In this document: positions 1 to 9,047 of the stretch, one piece after another
How the letters are laid out: every line of letters starts with the position of its first letter
Numbering within the stretch: the stretch's first letter is position 1
Origin: Bacteroidetes bacterium ADurb.Bin037
GTDB lineage: Bacteria; Bacteroidota; Bacteroidia; Bacteroidales; UBA932
DNA length: 64,000 nucleotides
Assembly: GCA_002071175.1 (NCBI GenBank)
Contig: MWER01000008.1
Span: 46,023-110,022 of the forward strand
Reading direction: 5' to 3'
Notes under the pieces: generated by a model
Database searches by the model: none
What the model was told of the DNA's origin: nothing
Seen by the model: the letters and a program-made list of their open reading frames with translations, nothing else
Position numbers and translations under genes: made by a program

Positions 1-991
1 GGGGTACCACTGCATTCATGAATAATATGGCAAATGAAACACCTTCAGGGTACACACCCCAGATACGTATGATCATGGTTATGATCCCGATCCCGATCCC
101 AAAGATCAGCATCCCCAAGGGAGACATAGGTGATGTAGTATAGTCAGTAGCCATGAAAACAGCACCCAGCAACAATCCTCCGGTAAGCAAATGGAATAAG
201 GGATCTGCGTTCATGGAAGGATCGATCAACCAGAGGATACCTGCAAAAACAGCAACCGTCACAATGATGGAAAGGGGAATAACGGGCTTGATTACCTTCC
301 TTATCAGCAGGTATGCAAAACCCAACAGGATAGCCACAACCGAAGCTTCCCCCAACGATCCGTCAATACGTCCGAACAGCATGTGCCAATAGGAAAAATC
401 GTGCTGCTGGCTCAGCGTTTCCATAGTGAGACCGTTTGCCAGTCCTTCCTTGATGATTCCCAGAGGAGTGGCTCCAGAGGCTGCATCCAGCAATTGTCCC
501 TGTGCTCCCAGCAAACCTTTAGGCAATTCCCACCTATCAGGCCTGAAAATACTGTTTGTAACGGACCAGTTTGTCATCTGGACCGGAAATGATATTAAAA
601 GGAAGACACGAGCCACTAGGGCAGGATTGAACAGGTTGTGTCCCAATCCTCCGAAGGTCATTTTTGCGATTCCGATAGCTACAACACATCCTATCAGGAC
701 CATCCACCAAGGTGAGGAAGCGGGCAGGTTCAGTGCCAATATCAATCCGGTCACTACTGCCGAAAGATCATATACCGTCGTTCTTTTCTTCATCAAATAA
801 CGTGCGATCAGGTGTTCTACAAGAACACAGCCCGTTACAGAGACTATGATTACCAGCAGCGCACTAAGTCCCGCAAAATAAACGCTTACGAGCACAGCAG
901 GTATCAGGGCTATGATCACATCGCGCATAATCCTGCGGGTACTGTCTTTACTGTGCAAATGCGGGGCGGGTGAAACAAGTAGTTTGTCCAT
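1..991 (-). CDS. rnfD: RnfD, membrane subunit of Rnf complex (partial, 3' end off window)
   Basis: RnfD is an integral membrane subunit of the Rnf complex, which couples electron transfer from reduced ferredoxin to NAD+ with ion pumping across the inner membrane. The 330 visible codons start at ATG 991 with MDKLLVSPAPHLH and contain many hydrophobic segments. A SGAT motif at about residues 172-175 (in DAASGATPLG) matches the site where RnfD/NqrB proteins carry a covalent flavin on Thr. The start lies four bases past the rnfC stop, so the genes are probably co-transcribed. The reading frame is open to the window edge, so the C-terminus, and presumably rnfG, rnfE and rnfA, lie outside. The assignment is secure. 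Confidence 0.95.
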   Translation of the reverse strand, partial: MDKLLVSPAPHLHSKDSTRRIMRDVIIALIPAVLVSVYFAGLSALLVIIVSVTGCVLVEHLIARYLMKKRTTVYDLSAVVTGLILALNLPASSPWWMVLIGCVVAIGIAKMTFGGLGHNLFNPALVARVFLLISFPVQMTNWSVTNSIFRPDRWELPKGLLGAQGQLLDAASGATPLGIIKEGLANGLTMETLSQQHDFSYWHMLFGRIDGSLGEASVVAILLGFAYLLIRKVIKPVIPLSIIVTVAVFAGILWLIDPSMNADPLFHLLTGGLLLGAVFMATDYTTSPMSPLGMLIFGIGIGIITMIIRIWGVYPEGVSFAILFMNAVVP

Positions 992-995
992 ATTA

Positions 996-2339
996 TTATT
1001 TGCGTTTATTCTTCAACGACACATTTTTGGCCAGACGGATCTGATCCAGTAACGGCAGATAAGCCGGACAGGAATACAGGCAACATCCGCATTCAATGCA
1101 ATCAAAAACACGATTAGCCTCCAATTCTTCGGTATTACCGGCAAGGGCCAGCTGGTACAATAAGTATGGCTGCAACCGCATGGGACATGCCTGAAAACAT
1201 TTGGAACAACGTATGCATTCACCGGGTTCCTTTCGTTTCGTTTCTTCTTCAGTAAAGAGGACAAGTCCGGAAGTGCTTTTCATAACGGGTCCGTCCAAAT
1301 TTGCAACGGATTTACCCATCATAGGGCCCCCGTTCACCACCTTGGCAAATGGAGCAGAAAGGGTTCCGTCCTTTTCCATGGCACCGGCTGCAGTGAGGAT
1401 CTCCCGAATAGGAGTCCCATTACGGAACCGGTAATTCTTTTGTATAGACAGGTCAGAACAGGTTACGGTTAATACGTTGGATATTAGTGGTTTATTTTTT
1501 TGAACAGCTTCGTACACAGCAAAGGCAGTTCCTACGTTCTGAACTATAGCTCCCGTAGAAACGGGTAATGCAAAAGAGGGCACTTTCCTACCCAGAACGG
1601 CATCTATCAATTGTTTTTCACCCCCTTGCGGATATCTTTTTTTAAGAGGAACGACCTTCCATTGAAGAAAACCGGAAGTCAGTTTCTTCATCACGGCAAT
1701 CGCTTTTGGCTTATTATTCTCTATACCAATGATTCCCATGACATCATTTCCCAGGACCCGGCGCATCATCTCTCCGCCTGTCAAGACCTCCTGACCATGC
1801 TCCAGGATCAAGCGATAATCCGAAGTCAGGTAAGGTTCACATTCCGCTCCGTTAAGGATCAGGTACTCCGGCTTCATCCCCTCCAGAGGAGTCAGCTTTA
1901 CATGCGTTGGGAAAGCGGCTCCACCCAGCCCTACGATCCCCAATGCGGAAATCTTCTTAAAGATCTCCTGAGGGGTGTCCGTTATTTCGCTTCTTATCTG
2001 AGGAGACCGGTCTATACCTTCCAGCCATTGATCACCTTCAGTGTCTATTACAACCGTTAAAACTTTTTTCCCTATGAAATCCGGGTACGGAGCTACATCT
2101 GCCACAATTCCGCTCACAGAAGCATGTACAGGTGCCGAAACAAAACCGGCCGGTTCTGCGATCAATTGTCCGACCTTGACTGAATCACCTTTTTTAACAA
2201 CAGGTACGGCCGGCATACCCAAGTGTTGGTTCATCGATATAAACACCCTTTTGGGAATGGGAAAATTCTCAATCGGCTTGTCCTTGGAGAATTTATTGTC
2301 TCGTGGATGAATTCCTCCTATTGAAAACGTTTTACTCAT
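996..2339 (-). CDS. rnfC: RnfC, NADH-side iron-sulfur/flavin subunit of Rnf complex
   Basis: RnfC is the peripheral cytoplasmic subunit thought to exchange electrons with NAD(H). The 447-residue protein has the glycine-rich GLGGAAFPTHVKL stretch typical of the Nqo1/RnfC flavin and nucleotide domain and two ferredoxin-type cysteine clusters near the C-terminus, CIRCSKC..CP at about residue 375 and CIECGCC..CP at about 414. An in-frame start farther upstream (2441) is possible, but ATG 2339 gives the usual MSKTFSIGGIHP beginning. It also creates an ATGAGTAA overlap in which the rnfB stop lies eight bases inside rnfC, a classic translational-coupling arrangement. The C-terminus is short and lacks the long Ala/Lys-rich extension of enterobacterial RnfC. 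Confidence 0.95.
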   Translation of the reverse strand: MSKTFSIGGIHPRDNKFSKDKPIENFPIPKRVFISMNQHLGMPAVPVVKKGDSVKVGQLIAEPAGFVSAPVHASVSGIVADVAPYPDFIGKKVLTVVIDTEGDQWLEGIDRSPQIRSEITDTPQEIFKKISALGIVGLGGAAFPTHVKLTPLEGMKPEYLILNGAECEPYLTSDYRLILEHGQEVLTGGEMMRRVLGNDVMGIIGIENNKPKAIAVMKKLTSGFLQWKVVPLKKRYPQGGEKQLIDAVLGRKVPSFALPVSTGAIVQNVGTAFAVYEAVQKNKPLISNVLTVTCSDLSIQKNYRFRNGTPIREILTAAGAMEKDGTLSAPFAKVVNGGPMMGKSVANLDGPVMKSTSGLVLFTEEETKRKEPGECIRCSKCFQACPMRLQPYLLYQLALAGNTEELEANRVFDCIECGCCLYSCPAYLPLLDQIRLAKNVSLKNKRK

Positions 2340-3177
2340 TTTCAGTCTTTTGTTTTTTTGGTGGAAAATTGATTTCCAAAATGCATCCGGTAGGACATAC
2401 GGCAACGCATTTGCGGCACAAACGGCATTTATCCGGATCAATATACGCCAGGTTATCGGTAACCGTTACCGCTTCAAACTCACAGGCCTTAACACACAAT
2501 TTGCATCCTATACACCCCACGGAACACACCTTTCGTGTAACGGCTCCTTTGTCTTTATTGGCACAGGCCACGTAGATCCTACGACTTTTCGGTCCTTTGG
2601 GCCGTAATTCCAGGATAAGGCGCGGACAGGCCTTAACACAGGCCCCGCATGATGTACATTTGTCTTCCACAACAACCGGCAAACATGTTTGGGGATCAAT
2701 ATAAATGGCATCGAACACACAAGCATTCACACAATCTCCCATTCCAAGGCATCCGTAAGAACATCCTGTTTCTCCACCATACAGATCGGCCGCTACCGCA
2801 CATACGGAACTCCCGTCATAGATATTCAGACGTTCACTTGCGCCACAGGATCCGTTACATCTTAGAACCGCCAATTTTGGCATCTGTTCCTGAACCTCCC
2901 GGTCCAACACCTGGGCAGCTAATTTCATGACCGGATTTCCGCCCACCGGACAGAAAATATCCGTTGCTTCCGGATTGTTAACATAATGTTCGGCAAATGC
3001 CCGGCAACCGGCAAAGCCACACCCTCCGCAATTCGCTCCGGGCAAGACTTCCAGTACCTGATCTATCCGGGGATCTTCCTGTACCTTGAATTTTTGGGCA
3101 ACGATAAACAATATGACAGCCAAAAGCCCACCCAACAAGCTAAGGCTCAAAATGGTGTACAGTAAAGTAAAAGTCAT
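2332..3177 (-). CDS. rnfB: RnfB, multi-cluster ferredoxin subunit of Rnf complex
   Basis: RnfB passes electrons from soluble ferredoxin into the Rnf complex. The 281-residue protein has an N-terminal membrane anchor (residues 3-27), then the RnfB-type 4Fe-4S domain with Cys50, Cys53, Cys58 and Cys76, then several ferredoxin motifs, including CTSCGAC at about 174, CIGCKLC at about 222 and CRLCRKC near 251, each followed by a CP or equivalent cysteine. This polyferredoxin form is typical of anaerobes. Its 5' end overlaps the preceding rseC-like gene by 38 bases and its 3' end overlaps rnfC by eight, so tight co-translation is likely. Function is assigned from domain order and operon context. 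Confidence 0.95.
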   Translation of the reverse strand: MTFTLLYTILSLSLLGGLLAVILFIVAQKFKVQEDPRIDQVLEVLPGANCGGCGFAGCRAFAEHYVNNPEATDIFCPVGGNPVMKLAAQVLDREVQEQMPKLAVLRCNGSCGASERLNIYDGSSVCAVAADLYGGETGCSYGCLGMGDCVNACVFDAIYIDPQTCLPVVVEDKCTSCGACVKACPRLILELRPKGPKSRRIYVACANKDKGAVTRKVCSVGCIGCKLCVKACEFEAVTVTDNLAYIDPDKCRLCRKCVAVCPTGCILEINFPPKKQKTENE

Positions 3178-3565
3178 TTTGGATCCGATCTTTTAACAAA
3201 TATAGAACAAAATAATAGATTCCTATACTCATAATAGCTATAAATCCGAGGACCCATTCAGCCGGATCCAACAGTTTGCCCAGAGTGATCGAAATTCCCA
3301 GAATAATCAGCGGCAAACCCATTCCAAACCATAGTGCCTTAAATCCCAAACGTGTGCGCATCTCTATCCAGACCACCTCCCCTACCACCGGCTTCCAGTC
3401 CGCAGGTTCTTCAAGATATGTGATCTCTTTGCGCTTTTCCCCGCTAAAGGAACAATATCCTTTTGCACGGCAAGACGTACACGCTTCTTCGGTCATTATT
3501 TCAGCAGTGAGCGGATCGATGCCGGTAATGATACCTTTATGTCTAATGACTTGACCGGATCGCAT
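3140..3565 (-). CDS. RseC/MucC-like redox membrane protein at head of rnf operon
   Basis: This 141-residue protein matches the RseC/MucC family. It has an N-terminal cytoplasmic part with a cysteine set (CTSCRAKGYC, plus Cys at the start of the stretch) and two hydrophobic helices at about residues 75-95 and 100-117. RseC proteins in proteobacteria help reduce SoxR together with Rnf/Rsx proteins; in Bacteroidota a homologue regularly leads the rnf operon, and a role in cluster maturation or redox sensing is only inferred. The gene overlaps rnfB by 38 bases and follows the DUF3108 gene after two bases. No transmembrane sensing of sigma-E stress should be assumed here, because that pathway is not seen in this window. 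Confidence 0.85.
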   Translation of the reverse strand: MRSGQVIRHKGIITGIDPLTAEIMTEEACTSCRAKGYCSFSGEKRKEITYLEEPADWKPVVGEVVWIEMRTRLGFKALWFGMGLPLIILGISITLGKLLDPAEWVLGFIAIMSIGIYYFVLYLLKDRIQNDFYFTVHHFEP

Positions 3566-3567
3566 AG

Positions 3568-4422
3568 TTATTTAATCTTGCTGGTAAGAGGATGACGTAA
3601 ATTCTCATAACTGCCCAATCTGCCTGTTATACGGCCTATCACTACGGGGGATTCTACAAATAAAGGGATCCTGTTGTTGTCATCGCTAATCCAGAAACAC
3701 AAGTCTTCCTTGCCGTCAAATACCACACCGGCAACTGTTTGTGCAGAAAATTTCAGGCACCGGAACGTTCCGTGCCCCTGTATTTTGATCTCTTCTTTTC
3801 CGTCATAACGCAGATACAGATCGAATATCTCATCGTCAACGGCAAAAGAGATAGAAGACACATCTCCGGGGTCCATCGCAGTGAAATCCAGATTTCTTAA
3901 AAAATAGAACAACGTAATGAAATCGAAGGTGCAAATCGTTCCGGGCAACAATGTATCCTGGACAGATCTGTCCTTGCGGATGATACGTGCATTGATGGAA
4001 TGATCGGGATTGTAATGGTAGAAATTCTGAATAAAGTACTTCCCCTCATGAATATCTCTTGTAAAGTAAGTGGGACGCATGTCGGTCTTATTGAAATGAC
4101 TTTCATAATAATCGTCCACACGGAAAAAGGCGTTAAAGAACCGGGCGGTCCGTATCTTTCCCTTTGCCACGAACTGTGGAATTCTACCGCTGTTATTTTC
4201 AGAGATCTCGAACGTTACCGTTCCAACGTCCGTATTAACTACTCCCCATGTGTAGCTGGCTATAATGGTCAGTTTTTCACCTACCTCGAAAGCCACTTGA
4301 GACGGCGGGATCTCCCTCACCGGAAGACAGTCCTTACCTGACTCCTGGGCATAGGAAGACCAGGAGAGGGTCAAAAGGAACAATACAAGGATGGTACTTC
4401 TATAACCCGACAAAGTTGTCAT
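3568..4422 (-). CDS. DUF3108 secreted protein
   Basis: This is a 284-residue protein with a signal peptide (hydrophobic residues 9-24, cleavage likely after SYA before QES). The body is predicted to be mostly beta strand and fits DUF3108, a periplasmic or outer-membrane-associated family of unknown biochemical role that is widespread in Bacteroidota. Landmarks are the central motif TRDIHEGKYFIQNFYHYN and a C-terminal LCFWISDDNNRIPLFVES segment, the latter typical of the family. Its start overlaps the end of dnaB by 23 bases, so the two are co-transcribed although they share no obvious function. No catalytic residues can be proposed. Confidence 0.85.
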   Translation of the reverse strand: MTTLSGYRSTILVLFLLTLSWSSYAQESGKDCLPVREIPPSQVAFEVGEKLTIIASYTWGVVNTDVGTVTFEISENNSGRIPQFVAKGKIRTARFFNAFFRVDDYYESHFNKTDMRPTYFTRDIHEGKYFIQNFYHYNPDHSINARIIRKDRSVQDTLLPGTICTFDFITLFYFLRNLDFTAMDPGDVSSISFAVDDEIFDLYLRYDGKEEIKIQGHGTFRCLKFSAQTVAGVVFDGKEDLCFWISDDNNRIPLFVESPVVIGRITGRLGSYENLRHPLTSKIK

Positions 4423-5902
4423 TCAGATCATTCATTTGGTTCATCCGCGATGCATACGTTACGGGCTCATCAGGTACAAAATCCGGACCACCTTCATCAA
4501 TATCCATAAAACGGATCTCACGGCTGCGGAAACGCATCTGGAATTCCCCGATCGCTCCGTTCCGGTGTTTTGCCAGTATTACTTCGGCAATCCCTTCCAG
4601 GGAATGCCCGCTTTCATCTTCTCTAATACCATAATATTCAGGCCTGTAGAGAAAGATTACAATATCGGCATCCTGTTCTATGGCTCCCGATTCACGCAGG
4701 TCGCTCAACTGAGGCTTTCGGTGGCCTCCCCGTGTTTCGGATGCACGGTTCATCTGAGAAAGAGCTACGATAGGTATATTCAATTCTTTGGCAACAGCTT
4801 TCAAGGAACGTGATATGGCCGCAACCTCCTGTTCGCGCATTCCGCGCAATTCCGGCGGGCCGGCCATCAACTGCATATAGTCTACAATGATCAGTTTGAC
4901 CTTCTTATGGGCAACCAATCTGCGCGCTTTCGCCCTGAATTCGAATATGGACAATGAGGGCGTATCGTCTATATATAAAGGGGCCTTCGTCAGGTTGATG
5001 ATCCGCTGGTTCAGTTGCTCCCATTCAAAGTTTTTGAGCTTTTTACCGCCCCTGATCTTTTCTGAAGACAAACCTGTTTCACTTACCAGCAAGCGCTTGA
5101 CAAGCTGGGCATCGGGCATCTCAAGAGAAAAAAAGGCTACCGGTATATTGTGGTTAACGGTCATATTCCGCGCCATGGTCAAAACGAATGCCGTCTTGCC
5201 CATAGAAGGCCGGGCAGCAACTACTACCAGATCTGCTTTCTGCCAACCCAAAGTCATACGGTCCAAAGAGGTATAGCCCGAAGGGAGTCCGCTTAGCCCG
5301 TCATCCCTTGTCTGCACATCGGACAGTTCATCCAAAACCTCTCCCAATACGGAACGGACAGGACGTGTATCCCGGCGAAGGTTCATTTCACCCAATTCAA
5401 AAAGCTTTTGCTGGGATGCGTCCAGCAGTTCGTCTGCAGGTATGGTGTCATCGAACGCATCGCGCAAAATACCGTAAGAAGTACTGATCAGTTCGCGCTG
5501 GATGAATTTTTGGGTTAACACTTTGGAATGGTATTCCAAGTGAGACGCAGCAGCTACCCTCATGGTAAGCTGGCTCAGGTAATAAGGCCCTCCTATCTCG
5601 TCAAGCAGGTTGTTCTTTTTCAGTTCTTCGGCCACCGTATAGATATCTACCGGGTTATGTGCAGAAACAAGGTCGACTATGGCTGCAAAAATCTTCCGGT
5701 GGTTTTCCTTATAGAAATATTCCGGTTTAACAAGTCCCACAATATCCAGAGATGCATTGGGCTCCAGTAGCAACGCTCCAAGCACGGCTTCTTCCATATC
5801 GATCGCCTGAGGGGGTACCTTGCCGATATCAAGACCGACCATTTCCACCTGGGCCTGCTCCTTTCCTTTTACAGTTTTTGTTACAGGTTCACGTTTCGCC
5901 AT
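4400..5902 (-). CDS. dnaB: Replicative DNA helicase DnaB
   Basis: DnaB is the hexameric 5'-3' helicase at the replication fork. The 500-residue protein has the all-helical N-terminal primase-interaction domain (about residues 30-170), a linker and a RecA-like C-terminal ATPase with Walker A RPSMGKT at about 231-237 and the Walker B region LIIVDYMQLM. The DnaB-specific motif LRESGAIEQDADIVIFLYRP is present near the C-terminus. There is no sign of an intein, which often splits dnaB in other taxa. Length and motif order are normal. The gene sits between an aminotransferase gene and the DUF3108 gene, and its 3' end overlaps the latter. Confidence 0.98.
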   Translation of the reverse strand: MAKREPVTKTVKGKEQAQVEMVGLDIGKVPPQAIDMEEAVLGALLLEPNASLDIVGLVKPEYFYKENHRKIFAAIVDLVSAHNPVDIYTVAEELKKNNLLDEIGGPYYLSQLTMRVAAASHLEYHSKVLTQKFIQRELISTSYGILRDAFDDTIPADELLDASQQKLFELGEMNLRRDTRPVRSVLGEVLDELSDVQTRDDGLSGLPSGYTSLDRMTLGWQKADLVVVAARPSMGKTAFVLTMARNMTVNHNIPVAFFSLEMPDAQLVKRLLVSETGLSSEKIRGGKKLKNFEWEQLNQRIINLTKAPLYIDDTPSLSIFEFRAKARRLVAHKKVKLIIVDYMQLMAGPPELRGMREQEVAAISRSLKAVAKELNIPIVALSQMNRASETRGGHRKPQLSDLRESGAIEQDADIVIFLYRPEYYGIREDESGHSLEGIAEVILAKHRNGAIGEFQMRFRSREIRFMDIDEGGPDFVPDEPVTYASRMNQMNDLNDNFVGL

Positions 5903-5918
5903 AATAAATCTCCTTTTA

Positions 5919-7127
5919 TCATAATCTGTCCAAGGCTTTTGTGACTATCCGGACAGTCAAATCCAATTCCTGGTCATTAATGCACAACGGCGGAGCGATG
6001 CGGAAAGCTGTGTCGCAAAATAAAAACCAATCCGCTATCGCACCTTCTTCCAGCAGCAGGCGTATGATCCGTTGTACCTTGAGGGCAGATCCCAATTCCA
6101 CTGCCAGTAATAATCCTTCACCCCGAACTTCCCGAACAGCGGGATGTTTTTCAAGAAATCCCTTCAGAAATGATGATTTGTCCGGGACCTTATCCGTCCA
6201 TCCCTCCCTCAGCAATACTTGTAAAGCGGCCAGACCGGCGGCACAACAGACCGGGTGTCCTCCAAAGGTAGTTATATGTCCCAGTACGGGATCCGATTTC
6301 CAGGCAGCCATCAACTCCCTGTCACATACCAACGCTCCCAGGGGCATGCCTCCTCCCAACGCTTTGGCCAATGTCACCATATCCGGGATCACCCCATACT
6401 TTTGCATGGCAAAGAGGCTCCCAATACGCCCAAATCCTGTCTGAACCTCATCAAAGATAAGCAAAGTTCCCGTATCGTTACAACGTTTTCGGAGCAATTG
6501 CAGATAATCCGCAACAGGCAGGCGAACCCCCGCTTCGGCCTGTATGGGCTCAGCAATAACACAGGCCGTATTGTGATCAATATGCTCCAGATCTTCCCTG
6601 GAATTGAACCGTATGGCGGTAACACCGGGCAGCAAAGGCCTGAAAGACCTTCTGAACGATTCGTTCCCCATTACGCTTAGGGCACCATGCGTACTTCCAT
6701 GATAAGAATCCTTGAAACATACTATCTTCCTACGTCCTGTGATGCGTTTGGACAATTTAAGGGCAGCTTCGTTCGCTTCCGATCCGGAGTTTACAAAATA
6801 GACTGAATTCAGTGATGCCGGAAGTTGTTCCGTCAGCAGGGAAGCCAGAAGGACCTGCGGTGTCTGAATGATTTCGCCATAAACCATCAAATGCAAATAA
6901 TTGCCAGCCTGCTCCCTTACGGCACGAACGACTTCTTCCCGGGCATGGCCCACATTACTGACAGAAACGCCGGATATCAGGTCGATATAACGCTTTCCTT
7001 CCGGTGACAGAAGAAATACCCCCTCCGCTTTTTGTATTTCTATACCTAATGGAGAGGGGGAAGTCTGTCCCAGACAGGCAAAAAACTGTTCTCGTATAGT
7101 AGGCCTATTCTTCAAATGCAGGGTCAA
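5919..7127 (-). CDS. Class III PLP-dependent aminotransferase (acetylornithine/ornithine-type)
   Basis: This 402-residue fold-type I aminotransferase belongs to the ornithine/acetylornithine/4-aminobutyrate subgroup. Visible landmarks are the cofactor phosphate-binding NSGSEANE at about residue 113, the aromatic stacking region SYHGSTHGALS at about 141, the IFDEVQTGFGR aspartate (Asp226), and the Schiff-base lysine Lys255 in TLAKALGGGMPLGA. The substrate cannot be fixed from sequence: an acetylornithine or succinylornithine role is possible, but no arginine-biosynthesis genes are adjacent. The start overlaps the zinc-ribbon gene by 23 bases, and the 3' end is 16 bases from dnaB, so it is probably expressed with the surrounding minus-strand genes. 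Confidence 0.88.
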   Translation of the reverse strand: MTLHLKNRPTIREQFFACLGQTSPSPLGIEIQKAEGVFLLSPEGKRYIDLISGVSVSNVGHAREEVVRAVREQAGNYLHLMVYGEIIQTPQVLLASLLTEQLPASLNSVYFVNSGSEANEAALKLSKRITGRRKIVCFKDSYHGSTHGALSVMGNESFRRSFRPLLPGVTAIRFNSREDLEHIDHNTACVIAEPIQAEAGVRLPVADYLQLLRKRCNDTGTLLIFDEVQTGFGRIGSLFAMQKYGVIPDMVTLAKALGGGMPLGALVCDRELMAAWKSDPVLGHITTFGGHPVCCAAGLAALQVLLREGWTDKVPDKSSFLKGFLEKHPAVREVRGEGLLLAVELGSALKVQRIIRLLLEEGAIADWFLFCDTAFRIAPPLCINDQELDLTVRIVTKALDRL

Positions 7128-7908
7128 CCAAAATTCGTCCGCAATATTCGCACACGATGATCTTTTTGCTCATTTTGATATCAAGCTGACGTTGGGGAGG
7201 TATTTTATTGAAACACCCGCCGCAGGCATCGCGTTTTACCGTCACAACAGCCAATCCGTTGCGTGCATTGTTCCTTACCTTATGATATGCAGAAAGTACA
7301 CGCGCATCGATTTGCGATTGTATCTGTTCCACTTTACGCAACAGGACCTCTTCTTCCTTAGCTGTTTCACTTATAATACTATCTAATTCTTTTTTCTTGA
7401 CTTCCAGATCTTTAAGTCTTTCTTCGTACGCTTCCTTTGCATGCTCAAGGGCTTCTTTCCTGTCTTTGAGCAGGGTTGAGAATTCACGGATATACTTTTC
7501 AGCCAATTCGGCATCCAGTTTCTGATTTTCGATCTCCTTGGACAGGGAATCAAATTCACGACTGTTCTTTACATTTGCTTGCTGGCCTTCATATTTTAAA
7601 ACCATGTTTCGCGCATTGTCGGCATCTATCCTGCGGAAAGCAATGTCTTTTTCAATGTCACGGATCTCCTTCTGCAGATTTTCCATCCTGGTGCCCAAGC
7701 CTTTAATGTCATCTTCAAGGTCCTGCACTTCCAGGGGAAGCTCACCGCGAAGCAGATGTATTTTGTCTATTTGTGAATCGGTTGCCTGTAGTTGAAAAAG
7801 AAGACGCAATTTATCCTCCATAGTCAGCGTTCCTTCCTGCTCCGCCTTTTGCAGTGCAGTGAATGATCCGGCTTCGGTCCCGGCTTTCTTCGTCGTTTTC
7901 TTGGTCAT
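7105..7908 (-). CDS. C4-type zinc-ribbon coiled-coil protein
   Basis: This 267-residue protein is almost entirely a long charged coiled coil (about residues 45-215), followed by a C-terminal zinc ribbon with two cysteine pairs, CGGC at about 228 and CEYC near 250. This is the zf-RING_7/DUF164 architecture found across bacteria, sometimes next to Nif3-like genes as here. A nucleic-acid-associated or RNase-linked role has been suggested for relatives, but the function is not established. It lies 15 bases downstream of the Nif3-like gene and overlaps the aminotransferase start, which supports a Nif3/zinc-ribbon functional pairing. Confidence 0.85.
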   Translation of the reverse strand: MTKKTTKKAGTEAGSFTALQKAEQEGTLTMEDKLRLLFQLQATDSQIDKIHLLRGELPLEVQDLEDDIKGLGTRMENLQKEIRDIEKDIAFRRIDADNARNMVLKYEGQQANVKNSREFDSLSKEIENQKLDAELAEKYIREFSTLLKDRKEALEHAKEAYEERLKDLEVKKKELDSIISETAKEEEVLLRKVEQIQSQIDARVLSAYHKVRNNARNGLAVVTVKRDACGGCFNKIPPQRQLDIKMSKKIIVCEYCGRILVDPAFEE

Positions 7909-7923
7909 AATATATTTAATAAC

Positions 7924-8724
7924 TTAATAATATCGGATAGGATTTGTGTAGATCTGTGTTTTGCGGACGGCAAAGGTAGGGAATTTTTTTATAAGCTCAT
8001 TGCAGATCTGATCTTGCACACCGGCTTCCGATTCATAATGCCCTATGTCAACCAGGATCATATGTGGAGCCGTTTCAAAATAAGTATGATAGCTGAAATC
8101 AGCACTGACAAATACTTGGGCTCCGGAACTTAAAGCATAGGGAATGAGTGAAGATCCGCTTCCCCCGCAAAGAGCTACCTTGGATATGTGATCCCGGAAA
8201 GCAACAGACGCTTTGAAGTGTTCCAGGAAAAACACTTTTTTAAGAAGGGCAAAAAATGCTTCGGTAGCCATCGTTTGGGGCAAGTCCCCGACAACTCCCA
8301 GTCCACAGGCACCGGGGTCCGTCTGACAGTCCGGATCAGGAGCTAAAATAGAAATGTTTTGCAATCCCAGTAACCGTGCCATAGCTCCGCTGACCCCTTC
8401 CATAATTTTGTCTGCATTGGTATGCATAGAATAGATCACCATATTATGCCGTATGGCAAGGGCTACGGTCCGTTCAACCGGTGTTTCTTCCCTTAAATGT
8501 TTTAATCCCTTAAATATAAGTGGGTGATGTGACACGACCATGTTCATGCCACCGGCTATTGCTTCTTCAACCACTTCAAAGGTGCAGTCAAGACAGACCA
8601 GCACACCCTTAATCAGTGTTTGGGGATTTCCTATACATAACCCTGAGTTGTCCCATTCTTCCTGTAACTGCTGGGGAGCCCATTGTTCAAGGACCTGAAT
8701 AATATCTGCCGCTCTGAGTTTCAT
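7924..8724 (-). CDS. Nif3-like dinuclear metal-centre protein
   Basis: This 266-residue member of the Nif3/YbgI family is a toroidal hexamer-forming fold with a two-metal site. The N-terminal metal ligands are in VVSHHPLIFKG (His66, His67), and the C-terminal ones are in VDIGHYESE (His and Glu). It is the short form: the PII-like insertion that makes many Firmicutes and Bacteroidota members about 365 residues long is missing, and the protein passes directly between the two halves. The biochemical role is not settled (GTP cyclohydrolase-like or hydrolase activity is proposed for relatives). The start shares an ATGA overlap with the upstream MerR gene. Confidence 0.9.
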   Translation of the reverse strand: MKLRAADIIQVLEQWAPQQLQEEWDNSGLCIGNPQTLIKGVLVCLDCTFEVVEEAIAGGMNMVVSHHPLIFKGLKHLREETPVERTVALAIRHNMVIYSMHTNADKIMEGVSGAMARLLGLQNISILAPDPDCQTDPGACGLGVVGDLPQTMATEAFFALLKKVFFLEHFKASVAFRDHISKVALCGGSGSSLIPYALSSGAQVFVSADFSYHTYFETAPHMILVDIGHYESEAGVQDQICNELIKKFPTFAVRKTQIYTNPIRYY

Positions 8725-9041
8725 TCTATCATATCCCTGATTTCTACCAGCTGCGACTTGATCCTGTTGAGCGAAGCGATGATGTCAACAGTCCTGTCTT
8801 CTCCTTCTTTGTTGTCACGCATCCGTTTTCTGGCACCTTCAAGTGTCATGCCCCTGTCTTTGACAAGATGATGAATGATCTTATAATTGGCGACATCATC
8901 CGTTGTAAAAAGCCGGTTTCCTTTTTTATTGCGCACCGGCTTAATGAATTCACTGAACGTGGTTGACCAAAACCGGACCAGAGAAGTGCTCTCTCCAAGC
9001 ATTTCAGCCATTTCACCAATGGTGTAGTACATTTTTTCCAT
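8721..9041 (-). CDS. MerR-family transcriptional regulator (short)
   Basis: This is a 106-residue protein with a MerR winged-helix domain at the N-terminus (YYTIGEMAEMLG, then SLVRFWSTTF) and a short helical tail. There is no C-terminal effector-binding domain and no cysteine metal site, so the inducer cannot be predicted. Such minimal MerR proteins commonly sit beside M23 peptidase genes in Bacteroidota. The ATG lies six bases after the upstream M23 gene, and the stop overlaps the Nif3-like start by four bases (ATGA), indicating a single operon with the peptidases upstream and Nif3 downstream. Confidence 0.85.
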   Translation of the reverse strand: MEKMYYTIGEMAEMLGESTSLVRFWSTTFSEFIKPVRNKKGNRLFTTDDVANYKIIHHLVKDRGMTLEGARKRMRDNKEGEDRTVDIIASLNRIKSQLVEIRDMIE

Positions 9042-9047
9042 ATTCCG